Assembly (NCBI RefSeq): GCF_040676675.1
Contig: NZ_JBFAPK010000025.1
Coordinates: forward strand, 1-64,000
Length of the DNA stretch: 64,000 nucleotides
DNA from: JBFAPK01 sp040676675
GTDB lineage: Bacteria; Actinomycetota; Actinomycetes; Mycobacteriales; Micromonosporaceae
Direction of reading: 5' to 3'
The notes under the pieces were generated by a model that was given only the letters and a program-made list of their open reading frames with translations, was not told where the DNA came from and searched no databases. Shown here piece by piece: positions 35,045-43,206 of this stretch (positions are counted from its first letter, which is position 1; every line of letters starts with the position of its first letter). The position numbers were made by a program, and so were the translations under genes.

Positions 35045-35950
35045 TCAGTCCAGGTGCTCGTCGTCGGCGTGCAGTACCGCCCAGACCAGCTTGCCGTCCG
35101 GCAGCAGGCTGGTGCCCCAGCGCCGGGCCACGGTGTCGACCAGCAGCATGCCCCGGCCGCCGGCCGAGGTCGGCGGTACGGTGCCGTGGAAGGTCGGCGC
35201 GTCCCGCGAGTAGTCCCGTACGCCGATGTGCAGCGCCCGGCCGCGCGGCGTCAGCGCGACGGCCAGCGGGGTGGCCGCGTGGGCGACCGCGTTGTTGACC
35301 ATCTCGGTCAGCGCGATGCACGCCGATCCGGCCAGCTCCGGTACGCCCCACCGCGCGCACCCCTCGGTGGCCAGCTCGCGGGCCTCGCGGGCGGCACCGG
35401 CGGCCGGCGCGAACTCGGCGCGCAGCGGTCGCGCCGCCTCGGGCTCGCCGAGCAGCGCGAGCGCCTCGGCCAGGCTCTCCCGCACCACCACCTCGACCCC
35501 GTCCCACCCGGCGTCGGGCCCGGCCTCGGGGAGACAGAAGGTGAGCCGGCCGGAGGGCCAGTCGGCCGTCTCGCGGGCCACGGCGGCGAAGACCGAGAGC
35601 GCCGCGGGCTCGGCCACCCGCAGCCGCGACACGTCGACGACGGCGGCGGGGGTGGGCTGGTCGGCGAGGCAGGCCAGCAGCGCGCCGCGAACCGGGCCGG
35701 CGGCTGCCCCGTCGAGCACGCCCACGAGCCGGACGAGCGAGTGGGACCTTCCGGTCTCGACCAGGAAACGTACGCCGGCCGTGCCGCCGGGTCGGGCCGT
35801 CGTGGGGGAGGTACCGGACCCTTGGGCTGTGGACATGGTGGTCACTGCCTTACGCGTCGTTCCGGGCCGCTGCGGCCGCCGTACCGGCAGGATCGCCAGC
35901 CGGGCGGTGCGGGCTGTGGCGTCGATCGGGAGGGTCCATTCGTCGTCCAT
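35045..35950 (-). CDS. STAS-like plus RsbW-like ATPase fusion, regulatory
   Basis: A 301-residue protein. After an N-terminal extension of about 40 residues, the middle (about 60-140) has the shape of a STAS domain (LVRLVGVLDGAAAGPVRGAL, AVVDVSRLRVAEPAALSVFA). The C-terminal part is a GHKL ATPase (ALTEMVNNAVAHAATPLAV, VRDYSRDAP, GGRGMLLVDTVARRWG). This places anti-anti-sigma-like and anti-sigma-like modules in one chain. ATG 35950 is chosen; ATG 35836 (MSTAQG) is the alternative and would drop the extension. The partner sigma factor is not encoded nearby. Confidence 0.78.
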   Translation of the reverse strand: MDDEWTLPIDATARTARLAILPVRRPQRPGTTRKAVTTMSTAQGSGTSPTTARPGGTAGVRFLVETGRSHSLVRLVGVLDGAAAGPVRGALLACLADQPTPAAVVDVSRLRVAEPAALSVFAAVARETADWPSGRLTFCLPEAGPDAGWDGVEVVVRESLAEALALLGEPEAARPLRAEFAPAAGAAREARELATEGCARWGVPELAGSACIALTEMVNNAVAHAATPLAVALTPRGRALHIGVRDYSRDAPTFHGTVPPTSAGGRGMLLVDTVARRWGTSLLPDGKLVWAVLHADDEHLD

Positions 35951-36249
35951 GGTCAATTCTTCTGCTCTGGCCTCTGGTTATTTGCCGGTACCCAGGCCGG
36001 CGCCGCTTCATGCGGCCGTCGCCGATCGGTTTCGCCACCTGGGACGCGAGCGCGACCACGTCGGGGTGCCGGGCGCCGGCCCTGGTCGGGGCCCCGGTAC
36101 CGGCCCGCCGTCGAACGCGCCGGCCGGCGGCGGGGCCGCATGTCCATCAGCATAGGCGGCGGTGGATCGGTTTCTCGGTGGGAAATCGACAGAAATCATC
36201 GCCTGGTCGGTCCGGTGACCGGCGATCCGACGATCAAGGGAGTTGAGCC

Positions 36250-37284
36250 ATGCCCGGAACAGCACCGGTGGCCGCCGGAGCGGCCTGCCTCGCGCTCGCG
36301 GTCGCGCTACCGGCGGTCCCCGCCGCCGCCGGACCCGTCGGCGAGCTGACCGTGTACGTCGATCCGAGCCGGGCCGTCACCGCCGGAGCCCGTACCGGCC
36401 TCGCGCCCGAACGCGCGGTCGCCTCCGTCGAGGCGGCACAGGAGATCCTGCGCGCCCGGGGGGTGCGGCGGGCGAGCGTACTGCTGGCGGGCGGCACGTA
36501 CGGGCCGATGCGGGTGACCTGGTCCCCGCCGGGCGGGCGGATCACGTTCGGCCCGGTCGGCGCGGCGGCGGTGACCGTCGACTGCGCCACCTTCGACGAC
36601 GGCAACACCAACACCGAGTACGGCATGACCGTCACCGCAGACGACGTCACGGTCACCGGGTACGTCTTTCAGAACTGCCGCAACGGCGGGATCCGCGCCG
36701 CCGGCAGCTCGGGCAACCGACTCGTCGGGCTGACCGTGACGGGCAACACGTTCCGGCGCCTCGGCAGCAAGTTCCAGAGCGGCCCGGGCACCGGCTACGG
36801 CGGCGTCCACGCGACCTACACGACGGGCCTGACGGTGCAGGACAACCTCTTCCAGAACCTGGAGAACACCGACAGTCCCGGTTCGATCCACGGCGTCTAC
36901 GCCGCCAACCTCGCCACCGGTACCCGCGTCGTCGACAACCGCTTCGAGTTGATCTCCGGCGATCCGATCCGCACCCGCAACCGGGCGGACGACACGACGG
37001 TCGACTCGAACAAGTTCTGGAAGACGGGCGCGTACGCGATCTTCAGCGACTGGCGGTTCGACGACGAGGCGTGCGGCACCGACGGGCTCTTCGACAACAA
37101 CCAGGTCGGCACCACCACGTACAACAACGACCGCTGGAACGAGGACGCCCAGGGAAGCATCAACCCCGTCCGGGTCCGGCTCTGGGGACACGACGCGGCC
37201 AGCAACGCCAACCTCGGCGGCTGCGCCAGCGACCCGATCGTCTTCGGCGGCCACAACAGCTACGTGAGCACCAGGCCCTGGTAG
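36250..37284 (+). CDS. Secreted right-handed beta-helix protein
   Basis: A 344-residue exported protein with ATG 36250 behind AAGGGAG. The signal peptide is VAAGAACLALAVALPAVPAA. Repeated short strands with Asn ladders follow (GMTVTADDVTVTGYVFQNC, GLTVQDNLFQNLENTD, TRVVDNRFELISGDPI), as in pectate-lyase-like parallel beta-helices. Such folds often bind or cleave polysaccharides, but catalytic residues cannot be assigned. Four Cys could form disulfides outside the cell. A 300-base gene-free region precedes it; apart from AT-richer sequence near 36180-36210 I see no clear site there. Confidence 0.78.
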   Translation: MPGTAPVAAGAACLALAVALPAVPAAAGPVGELTVYVDPSRAVTAGARTGLAPERAVASVEAAQEILRARGVRRASVLLAGGTYGPMRVTWSPPGGRITFGPVGAAAVTVDCATFDDGNTNTEYGMTVTADDVTVTGYVFQNCRNGGIRAAGSSGNRLVGLTVTGNTFRRLGSKFQSGPGTGYGGVHATYTTGLTVQDNLFQNLENTDSPGSIHGVYAANLATGTRVVDNRFELISGDPIRTRNRADDTTVDSNKFWKTGAYAIFSDWRFDDEACGTDGLFDNNQVGTTTYNNDRWNEDAQGSINPVRVRLWGHDAASNANLGGCASDPIVFGGHNSYVSTRPW

Positions 37285-37298
37285 GGCCACGCAACGGG

Positions 37299-37331
37299 GA
37301 AGGGCCGCGCCGCTCATCGGCGCGGCCCTTC
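37299..37331. terminator. Hairpin terminator after beta-helix gene
   Basis: Perfect 14-bp arms (37299-37312 and 37318-37331) with a five-base loop, located between convergent genes, so it can serve both strands. Confidence 0.88.
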
Positions 37332-37352
37332 GCTCTGCGGTTGACCCGTGGG

Positions 37353-37586
37353 CTATTTCGGCTGGCCCACGTAGGTCCCGCGTTGCGGCACCGTGTACAC
37401 CAGTCCGCGCTCTCGGAGCAGCGCGACGGCGCGCCGGGCCGTGCCGCGAGCGATGCCGAATTCCTGGACGAGCGCGGTCTCGCTGGGGATCGGCCGGTGT
37501 GGAGCGAGGTCTCCGTTCGCGATGCGGGCGGCCAGGATGTCCGCGACCTGTTGGTAGACCGGGACGGGACCGTCTGGATCGATCAT
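37353..37586 (-). CDS. Small GntR-family winged-helix regulator
   Basis: A 77-residue protein that is essentially only the GntR DNA-binding domain: VYQQVADILAARIANGDL, PSETALVQEFGIARGTARRA and GLVYTVPQRGTYV. No ligand-binding domain is present, so it may dimerise through the wing or act with a partner. It is divergent from two small Cys-containing protein genes; the 194-base gap holds a perfect inverted repeat (37677-37702). Confidence 0.88.
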   Translation of the reverse strand: MIDPDGPVPVYQQVADILAARIANGDLAPHRPIPSETALVQEFGIARGTARRAVALLRERGLVYTVPQRGTYVGQPK

Positions 37587-37676
37587 GAGTGGACGCTATT
37601 CGACCATGCATGATGGCAGTTCTTTAGATACGTCTCTGGACGTACATGCTCGTACACATCTACCCTTGGTTAGCGC

Positions 37677-37702
37677 TCGCGTTCGGTTGGCAACGAACGC
37701 GA
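37677..37702. promoter_or_regulatory. Perfect 9-bp inverted repeat in the GntR divergent region
   Basis: Arms TCGCGTTCG (37677-37685) and CGAACGCGA (37694-37702) enclose GTTGGCAA. It lies between the GntR gene and the small-protein genes. Nearby is a direct repeat of CGTAC (in CGTACATGCTCGTAC, about 37640-37655). Either could be a GntR operator, or the repeat could be an RNA hairpin in the leader of the gene at 37781. Confidence 0.5.
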
Positions 37703-37780
37703 TCGCGCCAGAGGGCGGTCCGGCTCCGTGACAGCCGTCTCCGGGGCCGGACCTGCCGATACGTCGAAAGGAGACCGACC

Positions 37781-38005
37781 GTGAGCTGCTCAGCCGTCGC
37801 GCCCGAGCCCTGGCCGCCGCCAGCCGCTCGCGTTCTGCCCGCCGGCCGGTCCCCGGTACCCGGGCTCCCGATGGGCCTCCGGGACATCTGCGTACGGTGC
37901 GCCGCCAGCGGTCGGGGGCCGCACCACTGCATCGAGCGCGACGGCGGCGGGCCGTACGCGTACCTGCGCGACTGGCGCTGCGACTGCCCCTGCCGGGCGG
38001 CCTGA
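37781..38005 (+). CDS. Small Cys-containing protein, unknown function
   Basis: A 74-residue protein with GTG 37781 preceded by AAGGAG at 37768-37773. The C-terminal half has six Cys/His-type ligands arranged as DICVRCAASG, HHCIERD and WRCDCPCRAA, suggesting metal binding. No family is recognised. It is divergent from the small GntR gene and immediately followed by another small Cys-containing gene. Confidence 0.6.
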   Translation: MSCSAVAPEPWPPPAARVLPAGRSPVPGLPMGLRDICVRCAASGRGPHHCIERDGGGPYAYLRDWRCDCPCRAA

Positions 38006-38038
38006 TCCGTGGCCGGGCGCGGGCAACCGGGGAGGCGG

Positions 38039-38209
38039 GTGTCGTACGACGAGTACCTGTTCGCCGCCGCGCTGACCCTCGCCCGCCGCCACCGCCCGGT
38101 CTGGTCCTGGTGGAAGTGGCGGCGGATCTGCCGGTGCGGCAACGACCTGCCCTGCCGGGCCAGGCATCGCATCCCGATCAACCGGGGCCACTGGCCGGAC
38201 GAAGAGTAG
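38039..38209 (+). CDS. Small basic Cys-containing protein, unknown function
   Basis: A 56-residue protein. GTG 38039 follows GGGGAGG closely; GTG 38009 would add ten residues but lacks such a site. It is Trp/Arg-rich (RPVWSWWKWRRICRCGNDLP) with a CRC..PCRAR cluster. It may be cotranscribed with the preceding Cys-containing gene. Pairs of this kind next to a minimal GntR regulator look like a small accessory module. No function can be assigned. Confidence 0.5.
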   Translation: MSYDEYLFAAALTLARRHRPVWSWWKWRRICRCGNDLPCRARHRIPINRGHWPDEE

Positions 38210-38439
38210 GTCGACGCGGCGGGCGGGACGCGAGGCGTACCAGGGGATTCCGTGCCCGGCGGGACGGGTGAGGCGCGCCGCGCGCGTCGGGGACGACGGG
38301 CCTGGCGGGGCGCCCGAGGTCGGGGCGGCGCCGGGCGTCGCGGCGGCGCTGGCTGAGTTGGCACGTTTCGGCTCGGGATGGGCCGGTTAATGGGAGCCTC
38401 TGATCGGAAGCCATTGGTGCGTTCTACGCGGAGGTGAAT

Positions 38440-39642
38440 ATGCGTGTCGGCCTGGTCTGCGCACACGCCGGGCCGCCCGGCCCCGCGCCGGAACAGACCG
38501 CCGGTACGCATCAGCACGTCGCCCGGATCGCCGCCGAACTGGCCGTCCGGGGGCACGACGTGCGCGTCTACCAGCGCCTGGACGACCCGGACCGGCTGCC
38601 GGCCGAGCAGCGGGACGGCTATCGGGTCATCCGCGCGCCGGTGGGGCCGCCCGCGCGCACCTCGACCGGCGAGCTGGTTGCCCTCGTACCGGAGTTCAGC
38701 CGCTGGCTGCTGGACGACTGGTCCGGCGACTGGCGCCCGGACGTGGTGCACGGGCACTTCTGGATCGGTGGGCTCGCGGCGGCGAGCGCGGTACGCGAGA
38801 CCGCCATCCCGGTCGTGCAGACCTTCCACTCCCTCGGCGCCGAGCAGCTGCGCCACCTCGGCGACGAGTACCCCGGCCCGGAGCAGCGCGTCCCGCTGGA
38901 ACGCGCGCTGACCCGGGCCGTCGACATGGCGGTCGCCCAGTGCACCGACGAGGTGGACGAGCTGACCCGGATGGGTTTGCGGCGGGCGGCGGTGACGATG
39001 GTGCCCGGCGGCGTCGACACGGAACGGTTCCACCCGGACGGCGAGGCGGCGCCGCGCGACCGGCAGGCGCGGATCCTGTCGGCCGGCGGGCTCGGCCCCG
39101 GGCACGGGCAGGAGGACCTGATCCTCGCGCTGCGGCTGGTCGGCGACGCCGAGCTGGTGATCGCCGGCGGCCCGCCGGAGGACTCGCTCGCGGGCGACGC
39201 CGAGGCGCGCCGGCTGCGCGAGCTGGCCGACCGCAGCGGCGTCGGTGACCAGGTACGCCTCGTCGGCGGCGTCCCGCACGAGCAGATGCCCAGCTGGTAC
39301 CGCTCGGCGGACGTGGTGGCCTGCACCGCCCGGTACGCCTCGGCCGGGCGGGTGCCGATGGAGGCGATGGCCTGCGGGGTGCCCGTGGTCGGGTACGCCC
39401 TCGGCGGGATCGCCGACACCGTCGTGGACGAGGTCACCGGGCACCTGGTCAAGCCGGGCGACGCGCGGGACCTGGGAATACGCCTGCGCCGGCTGCTCTC
39501 CGACGACGCCGAGCGGTTCGCGTACGGGCACGCCGCGGTGGACCGGGTGCGGTGCAGCTTCACCTGGGACCGTACCGCCGGCGCGCTGGAGCGGCTCTAC
39601 GAGCGCGTGGTCGAGCGGCGCCGCCCCGTCGTGGTCGCCTGA
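38440..39642 (+). CDS. GT4 family glycosyltransferase
   Basis: A 400-residue GT-B fold retaining glycosyltransferase. The N-domain starts MRVGLVCAHAGPPGP with the acceptor-side GTHQHVARIAAELAVRGHDV. The C-domain has ILSAGGLGPGHGQEDLI and the nucleotide-sugar EX7E region around RVPMEAMACGVPVVGYALGG. The start is ATG 38440 behind GCGGAGG. It is soluble and cytoplasmic or peripheral. The acceptor is unknown. It is followed by an inverted-repeat element shared with 42026. Confidence 0.88.
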   Translation: MRVGLVCAHAGPPGPAPEQTAGTHQHVARIAAELAVRGHDVRVYQRLDDPDRLPAEQRDGYRVIRAPVGPPARTSTGELVALVPEFSRWLLDDWSGDWRPDVVHGHFWIGGLAAASAVRETAIPVVQTFHSLGAEQLRHLGDEYPGPEQRVPLERALTRAVDMAVAQCTDEVDELTRMGLRRAAVTMVPGGVDTERFHPDGEAAPRDRQARILSAGGLGPGHGQEDLILALRLVGDAELVIAGGPPEDSLAGDAEARRLRELADRSGVGDQVRLVGGVPHEQMPSWYRSADVVACTARYASAGRVPMEAMACGVPVVGYALGGIADTVVDEVTGHLVKPGDARDLGIRLRRLLSDDAERFAYGHAAVDRVRCSFTWDRTAGALERLYERVVERRRPVVVA

Positions 39643-39662
39643 CCGCCACCGCGCGCGCCCGA

Positions 39663-39732
39663 CCTCGTCGATCTAGGGCAAATCCTCGTGGTTTGATCTC
39701 CAATCACGGGGATTTGCCCTAGATCGACGAGG
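39663..39732. repeat. Inverted-repeat element, copy 1
   Basis: Perfect 23-bp arms (39663-39685 and 39710-39732) containing CGTCGATCTAGGGCAAATC flank a 24-base centre. It lies between convergent genes. The right arm supplies the TAG stop (39719-39721) of the leftward EamA gene. A second copy with its centre reversed is at 42026-42089. Confidence 0.93.
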
Positions 39733-40591
39733 AGGTCAGCCGCGATCTCGGTACGGCGTGGTGGTGCTGGGGCTCGGCGTACCGGGTCAGCCCGATCACG
39801 GCCGCCAGCGTGATGGCGAACCCGAGCGTGGCCAGCCACTCCCGGCCCGGCCAGATCTTGTCGTTGAGCAGCGTCAACCCGACCACCGCGGCCGGTATCG
39901 CGCCGGCCGCGTCCATGGCGGCGACGGCGGCCGTGGTGGAGCCGCGCTGCATGGCGAGCCCGAGCAGCAGCTGACCGACCACGGAGTGGGCGACCAGCAG
40001 GTAGAGCAGCGGGCTGCGGAAGCAGCCCTCGACCGAGCCGACCGAGGCGAGTGGCCGGGCGGCGACCGCGGCGGCCGAGAAGGCCATGCCGGCGAGCGAA
40101 CCGAGCGCGACCGAGCCGGGCGAGCCGTGCAGGCGTACCGCGAAGACGCCGAGCACGGCGATCACCGCGAGCGTGACGACCAGCGCGATCAGCCCGGCGA
40201 AACCGAGCTGCCGCGACGGCGCCGGCCGGGCGGCCACGACCAGCGCGGTGATCCCGACGAAGAGCAGGACCAGCAGGGCCACCTCGGCGGCCGGCAGCCG
40301 CCACTTGAGCACCAGCACGCCCAGCAGGGCGGTCACCCCCAGGCCGGCGGCCACGCTCGCCTGGACCAGGAAGAGCGGCAGGTCCCGCCGGGCCAGGAAG
40401 GCGAGCACGAAGCCGAGCATCTGGCAGCCCAGTCCGACCAGGTAGGTGCGGTGGCCGGCCAGCCGCAGCAGCAGCCCCGGATCGAAGGTGTGGTGCACGG
40501 TGGTCCGCGCCGCGGCGATCGACTGGAGCAGGTTGGCGACCCCGTACGCGACGATCATCGCCGCCAGGAACCACCATCCGCCAGAGGACAC
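39719..40591 (-). CDS. EamA/DMT-type multi-spanning membrane protein
   Basis: A 290-residue protein with GTG 40591 and about nine or ten hydrophobic segments (WFLAAMIVAYGVANLLQSI, LPLFLVQASVAAGLGVTALL, VALLVLLFVGITALVVAA). It resembles drug/metabolite-type transporters (DMT superfamily), although the two-fold EamA repeat is not sharply visible. The C-terminus RLTSSSI and the TAG stop are encoded inside an inverted-repeat element. The substrate is unknown. It is followed upstream (in the transcript sense) by hisN, 41 bases away. Confidence 0.75.
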   Translation of the reverse strand: MSSGGWWFLAAMIVAYGVANLLQSIAAARTTVHHTFDPGLLLRLAGHRTYLVGLGCQMLGFVLAFLARRDLPLFLVQASVAAGLGVTALLGVLVLKWRLPAAEVALLVLLFVGITALVVAARPAPSRQLGFAGLIALVVTLAVIAVLGVFAVRLHGSPGSVALGSLAGMAFSAAAVAARPLASVGSVEGCFRSPLLYLLVAHSVVGQLLLGLAMQRGSTTAAVAAMDAAGAIPAAVVGLTLLNDKIWPGREWLATLGFAITLAAVIGLTRYAEPQHHHAVPRSRLTSSSI

Positions 40592-40632
40592 CTGGCGAGG
40601 ATAGAGGTTGGTCGCGCGTTCCGCGCGGCGGG

Positions 40633-41424
40633 TCAACGAAGCCGTTGCAACAGATCTTCGTGCAGCCTGCCGTTGCTGGCCACGGCGCTGCCGTCGCCCG
40701 GCGCGGGTGCGCCGGAGAGGTCGGTGAAGGTACCGCCGGCCTCGGTGACGATCGGGATGAGCGCGGCGACGTCCCAGAGGGAGAGTTCCGGCTCCACCAT
40801 CGCGTCCACCGCGCCCTCGGCCACCAGCATGTAGCCGTAGAAGTCGCCGTAGGCGCGGTTGCGCCAGCTCTGCCGCATGATGTCCAGCATTCCGTCGAGG
40901 CGCCCGCGCTTCTCCCAGCTCATCAGGTCGCTGTAGCTGAAGCTGGCGTCGGCGAGCCGCCGTACCCCGGAGACCTTGATCGGGCTGGCCGCGGCGGGAT
41001 GCCGGCCCGCGTACGCCCCGTGGCCCGTCGCTGCCCACCAGCGGCGGCCCAGCGCCGGCGCGGAGACCAGCCCGACCACCGGCCGGTCCCCCTCCAGCAG
41101 CGCGATCAGGGTGCCCCAGACCGGTACGCCCCGGACGAAGTTCTTCGTACCGTCGATCGGATCGATCACCCAGCGGCGGCTGCCCGGCCCGGCCGGCGCC
41201 TCCGACGCGCCGAACTCCTCGCCGAGCACCGCGTCCCGGGGACGGCTGCGGCCCAGCGTGGAGCGGATGGCCTTCTCCACGGCGGTGTCCGCGTCGGAGA
41301 CCGGTGTGAGGTCCGGTTTCGACTCGACGTGCAGGTCGATGGCGCGGAACCGGGCCATCGAGATCGAGTCCGCGGTGTCGGCCAGCACGTGGGCGAGGGA
41401 GAGGTCGTCGGCGTAGCCCGTCAT
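40633..41424 (-). CDS. hisN: Histidinol-phosphatase, inositol monophosphatase family
   Basis: A 263-residue Mg-dependent phosphatase of the actinobacterial HisN type, removing phosphate from histidinol phosphate. Metal-binding motifs are GEEFG, WVIDPIDGTKNFVRG (the D-P-I-D-G-T signature) and LSLWDVAALIPIVTEAGG. ATG 41424 gives the normal length. In many actinobacteria hisN sits near rsgA and aroA, as here. The related CysQ/SuhB activities are less likely given this neighbourhood. Confidence 0.88.
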   Translation of the reverse strand: MTGYADDLSLAHVLADTADSISMARFRAIDLHVESKPDLTPVSDADTAVEKAIRSTLGRSRPRDAVLGEEFGASEAPAGPGSRRWVIDPIDGTKNFVRGVPVWGTLIALLEGDRPVVGLVSAPALGRRWWAATGHGAYAGRHPAAASPIKVSGVRRLADASFSYSDLMSWEKRGRLDGMLDIMRQSWRNRAYGDFYGYMLVAEGAVDAMVEPELSLWDVAALIPIVTEAGGTFTDLSGAPAPGDGSAVASNGRLHEDLLQRLR

Positions 41425-41475
41425 GGCCGGAAACGTAGCTGATGATTCCCGGCGACACGCGTAGGGTCCTGCGGC

Positions 41476-42018
41476 ATGACGCCCGAGACTCTCGTCGGCC
41501 TGCTCGCCGAGCCGGACCGGCTGTCCGTCTTCGCCGCGATCGTGCTGGGTGCCGACACGCCCACCGAGGCGGCCCGTCGCGCGGGGTTGGATCCGCGCCG
41601 CGCCGCCGCCGCGATCCGCCGGCTGGAATCCGGGGGCCTGGTCACCGCCGACGGCGGCCGGCTGGCCGCGCGGACCGAGGCATTCAAGACCGCGGTACGC
41701 GAGCACGCCCCCGACCCGAAGCCCGATGCCGACCTCGACCCGGACCCCGGACGGGCCGCCGTGCTGCGCGCGTTCCTCGCCGACGGCCGGATCACCCAGC
41801 TTCCGGCGTCCCGCGGCAAGCGCCGGATCCTGCTCGAACACCTGGCGGCGGCGTTCGAGCCGGGCGTGCGCTACCCGGAGCGGGAGGTGGACGCGGTGCT
41901 GCGCGCCTGGCACGACGACCACGCCGCGCTGCGCCGCTACCTGGTGGACGAGGCGCTGATGGCGCGCGAGGACGGCGTCTACTGGCGGATCGGCGGCCCG
42001 GTGGAGTACGCCGACTGA
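41476..42018 (+). CDS. DUF2087 protein with N-terminal winged helix
   Basis: A 180-residue protein. The first 65 residues form an ArsR-like winged helix (RLSVFAAIVLGADTPTEAAR, IRRLESGGLV). The C-terminal DUF2087 domain contains GRITQLPASRGKRRILLEHL and YPEREVDAVLRAWHDDHAAL. It is likely a DNA-binding regulator; the role of DUF2087 is unknown. It is divergent from hisN with 51 bases between, and convergent with rsgA across the second inverted-repeat element. Confidence 0.82.
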   Translation: MTPETLVGLLAEPDRLSVFAAIVLGADTPTEAARRAGLDPRRAAAAIRRLESGGLVTADGGRLAARTEAFKTAVREHAPDPKPDADLDPDPGRAAVLRAFLADGRITQLPASRGKRRILLEHLAAAFEPGVRYPEREVDAVLRAWHDDHAALRRYLVDEALMAREDGVYWRIGGPVEYAD

Positions 42019-42025
42019 CCAGACG

Positions 42026-42089
42026 CGTCGATCTAGGGCAAATCGGGGTGATTGGAGATCAAACCACGGGGATTTGCCCTAGATCGACG
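42026..42089. repeat. Inverted-repeat element, copy 2 (opposite orientation)
   Basis: Perfect 19-bp arms (42026-42044 and 42071-42089) identical to the inner arms of the copy at 39663. The centre has GTGATTGGAGATCAAACCAC, the reverse complement of the other centre. It supplies the TAG stop of rsgA (42079-42081). Confidence 0.93.
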
Positions 42090-43206
42090 GGGAAGCCGCC
42101 GGTGGCGGGTCGGTGTCGCCGGCCCGGGAGGCGAGCAACCTCCGGTACGAGGCCAGCCGCCGCTCGTCGGCGTGCCCGGCGGCGACCCAGGCGTCCAGCC
42201 GGCAGTCCAGCTCGTTCGCGGTGTGCTCGCAGTTGGCCGGGCACTCCAGCGACCCCTCGATCAGGTCGGGGAAGCCGTGCAGCAGGCTCTCGGCCGAGAC
42301 GTGGGCGAGCCCGAAGCTGCGTACCCCGGGGGTGTCGACGATCCAACCGGGGTCGCCCTCGACGTCCGGCACCGGCGGCAGGCGCAGCGCCACCGCGCTG
42401 GTCGAGGTGTGCCGGCCACGCCCGATCGCGCTGACCGTACCGACCGCCCGCTCCGCCTCCGGCACCAGCCGGTTCACCAGCGTCGACTTGCCCACGCCGG
42501 AGTGCCCGACCAGCACCGACACGTGCCCGGCGAGCAGCCGCCGCGGCTCGGTGAGGTCGGAGTCGGGGCGGACCAGCACGTACGGCAGGTCCAGCTCGGC
42601 GTAGTAGCCCAGGACGGCGTCCGGCGCGGCGAGGTCGGCCTTGGTGAGGCAGAGCAGCGGCTCGATCTCGGCGTCGTACGCCGCCACGAGGCACCGGTCG
42701 ATGAAGCCGGTACGCGGCGGCGGGTCGGCCAGCGAGCTGACGATCACCAACTGGTCGGCGTTGGCCACCACGACCCGTTCGAGCCGCCCCTCGGCGGTGG
42801 TCTCGTCGTCGTCGGCGGTACGGCGCAGCACCGAGCTGCGCTCCGAGATCCGGACGATCCGGGCCAGCGCGCCGGGCGCGCCGCTGACGTCGCCGACCAG
42901 GCTCACCCGGTCGCCCACCACCACCGACTTGCGGCCCAGCTCGCGGGCGCGCATCGCGGTCACCGTACGCGGGGGCCCGGCGCCCTCGTGGTCGTCGCGC
43001 ACGCAGGTGTAGCGGCCCCGGTCGACGGCGACCACGAACCCCTCGACCGCGTCGGAGTGGCGGGGCCGGGTACGGGTACGCGGGCGCGAGGAACGGCCGG
43101 GCCGGACGCGGACGTCCTCCTCGTCGTACTCGCGCCGTTTTCCCGCCGCCAGGGCCTTCCCCTCTCCTCCGCCGCTCAGCTCTCGCCGCTCACCATCGCT
43201 GACCAT
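42079..43206 (-). CDS. rsgA: Ribosome small-subunit-dependent GTPase A
   Basis: A circularly permuted GTPase of 30S maturation. The N-terminal OB fold (about 60-130) is followed by G4 (LCLTKADL), G1 (LVGHSGVGKSTLVNRL) and G3 (VDTPGVRSFGL). The zinc-binding tail has CPANCEHTANELDC. ATG 43206 overlaps the end of aroA by 31 bases and gives 375 residues; a CTG at 43152 behind GGAGGAGAGGGGAAGG would give 357 and is a realistic alternative. The final residues PSI and the TAG stop come from the inverted-repeat element. Confidence 0.9.
   Translation of the reverse strand: MVSDGERRELSGGGEGKALAAGKRREYDEEDVRVRPGRSSRPRTRTRPRHSDAVEGFVVAVDRGRYTCVRDDHEGAGPPRTVTAMRARELGRKSVVVGDRVSLVGDVSGAPGALARIVRISERSSVLRRTADDDETTAEGRLERVVVANADQLVIVSSLADPPPRTGFIDRCLVAAYDAEIEPLLCLTKADLAAPDAVLGYYAELDLPYVLVRPDSDLTEPRRLLAGHVSVLVGHSGVGKSTLVNRLVPEAERAVGTVSAIGRGRHTSTSAVALRLPPVPDVEGDPGWIVDTPGVRSFGLAHVSAESLLHGFPDLIEGSLECPANCEHTANELDCRLDAWVAAGHADERRLASYRRLLASRAGDTDPPPAASPSI

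Noticed and set aside
39663..42089. The two inverted-repeat copies as ends of a composite transposon
   Set aside because: The enclosed genes include hisN in its expected neighbourhood, there is no transposase, and each copy is itself a complete palindrome.
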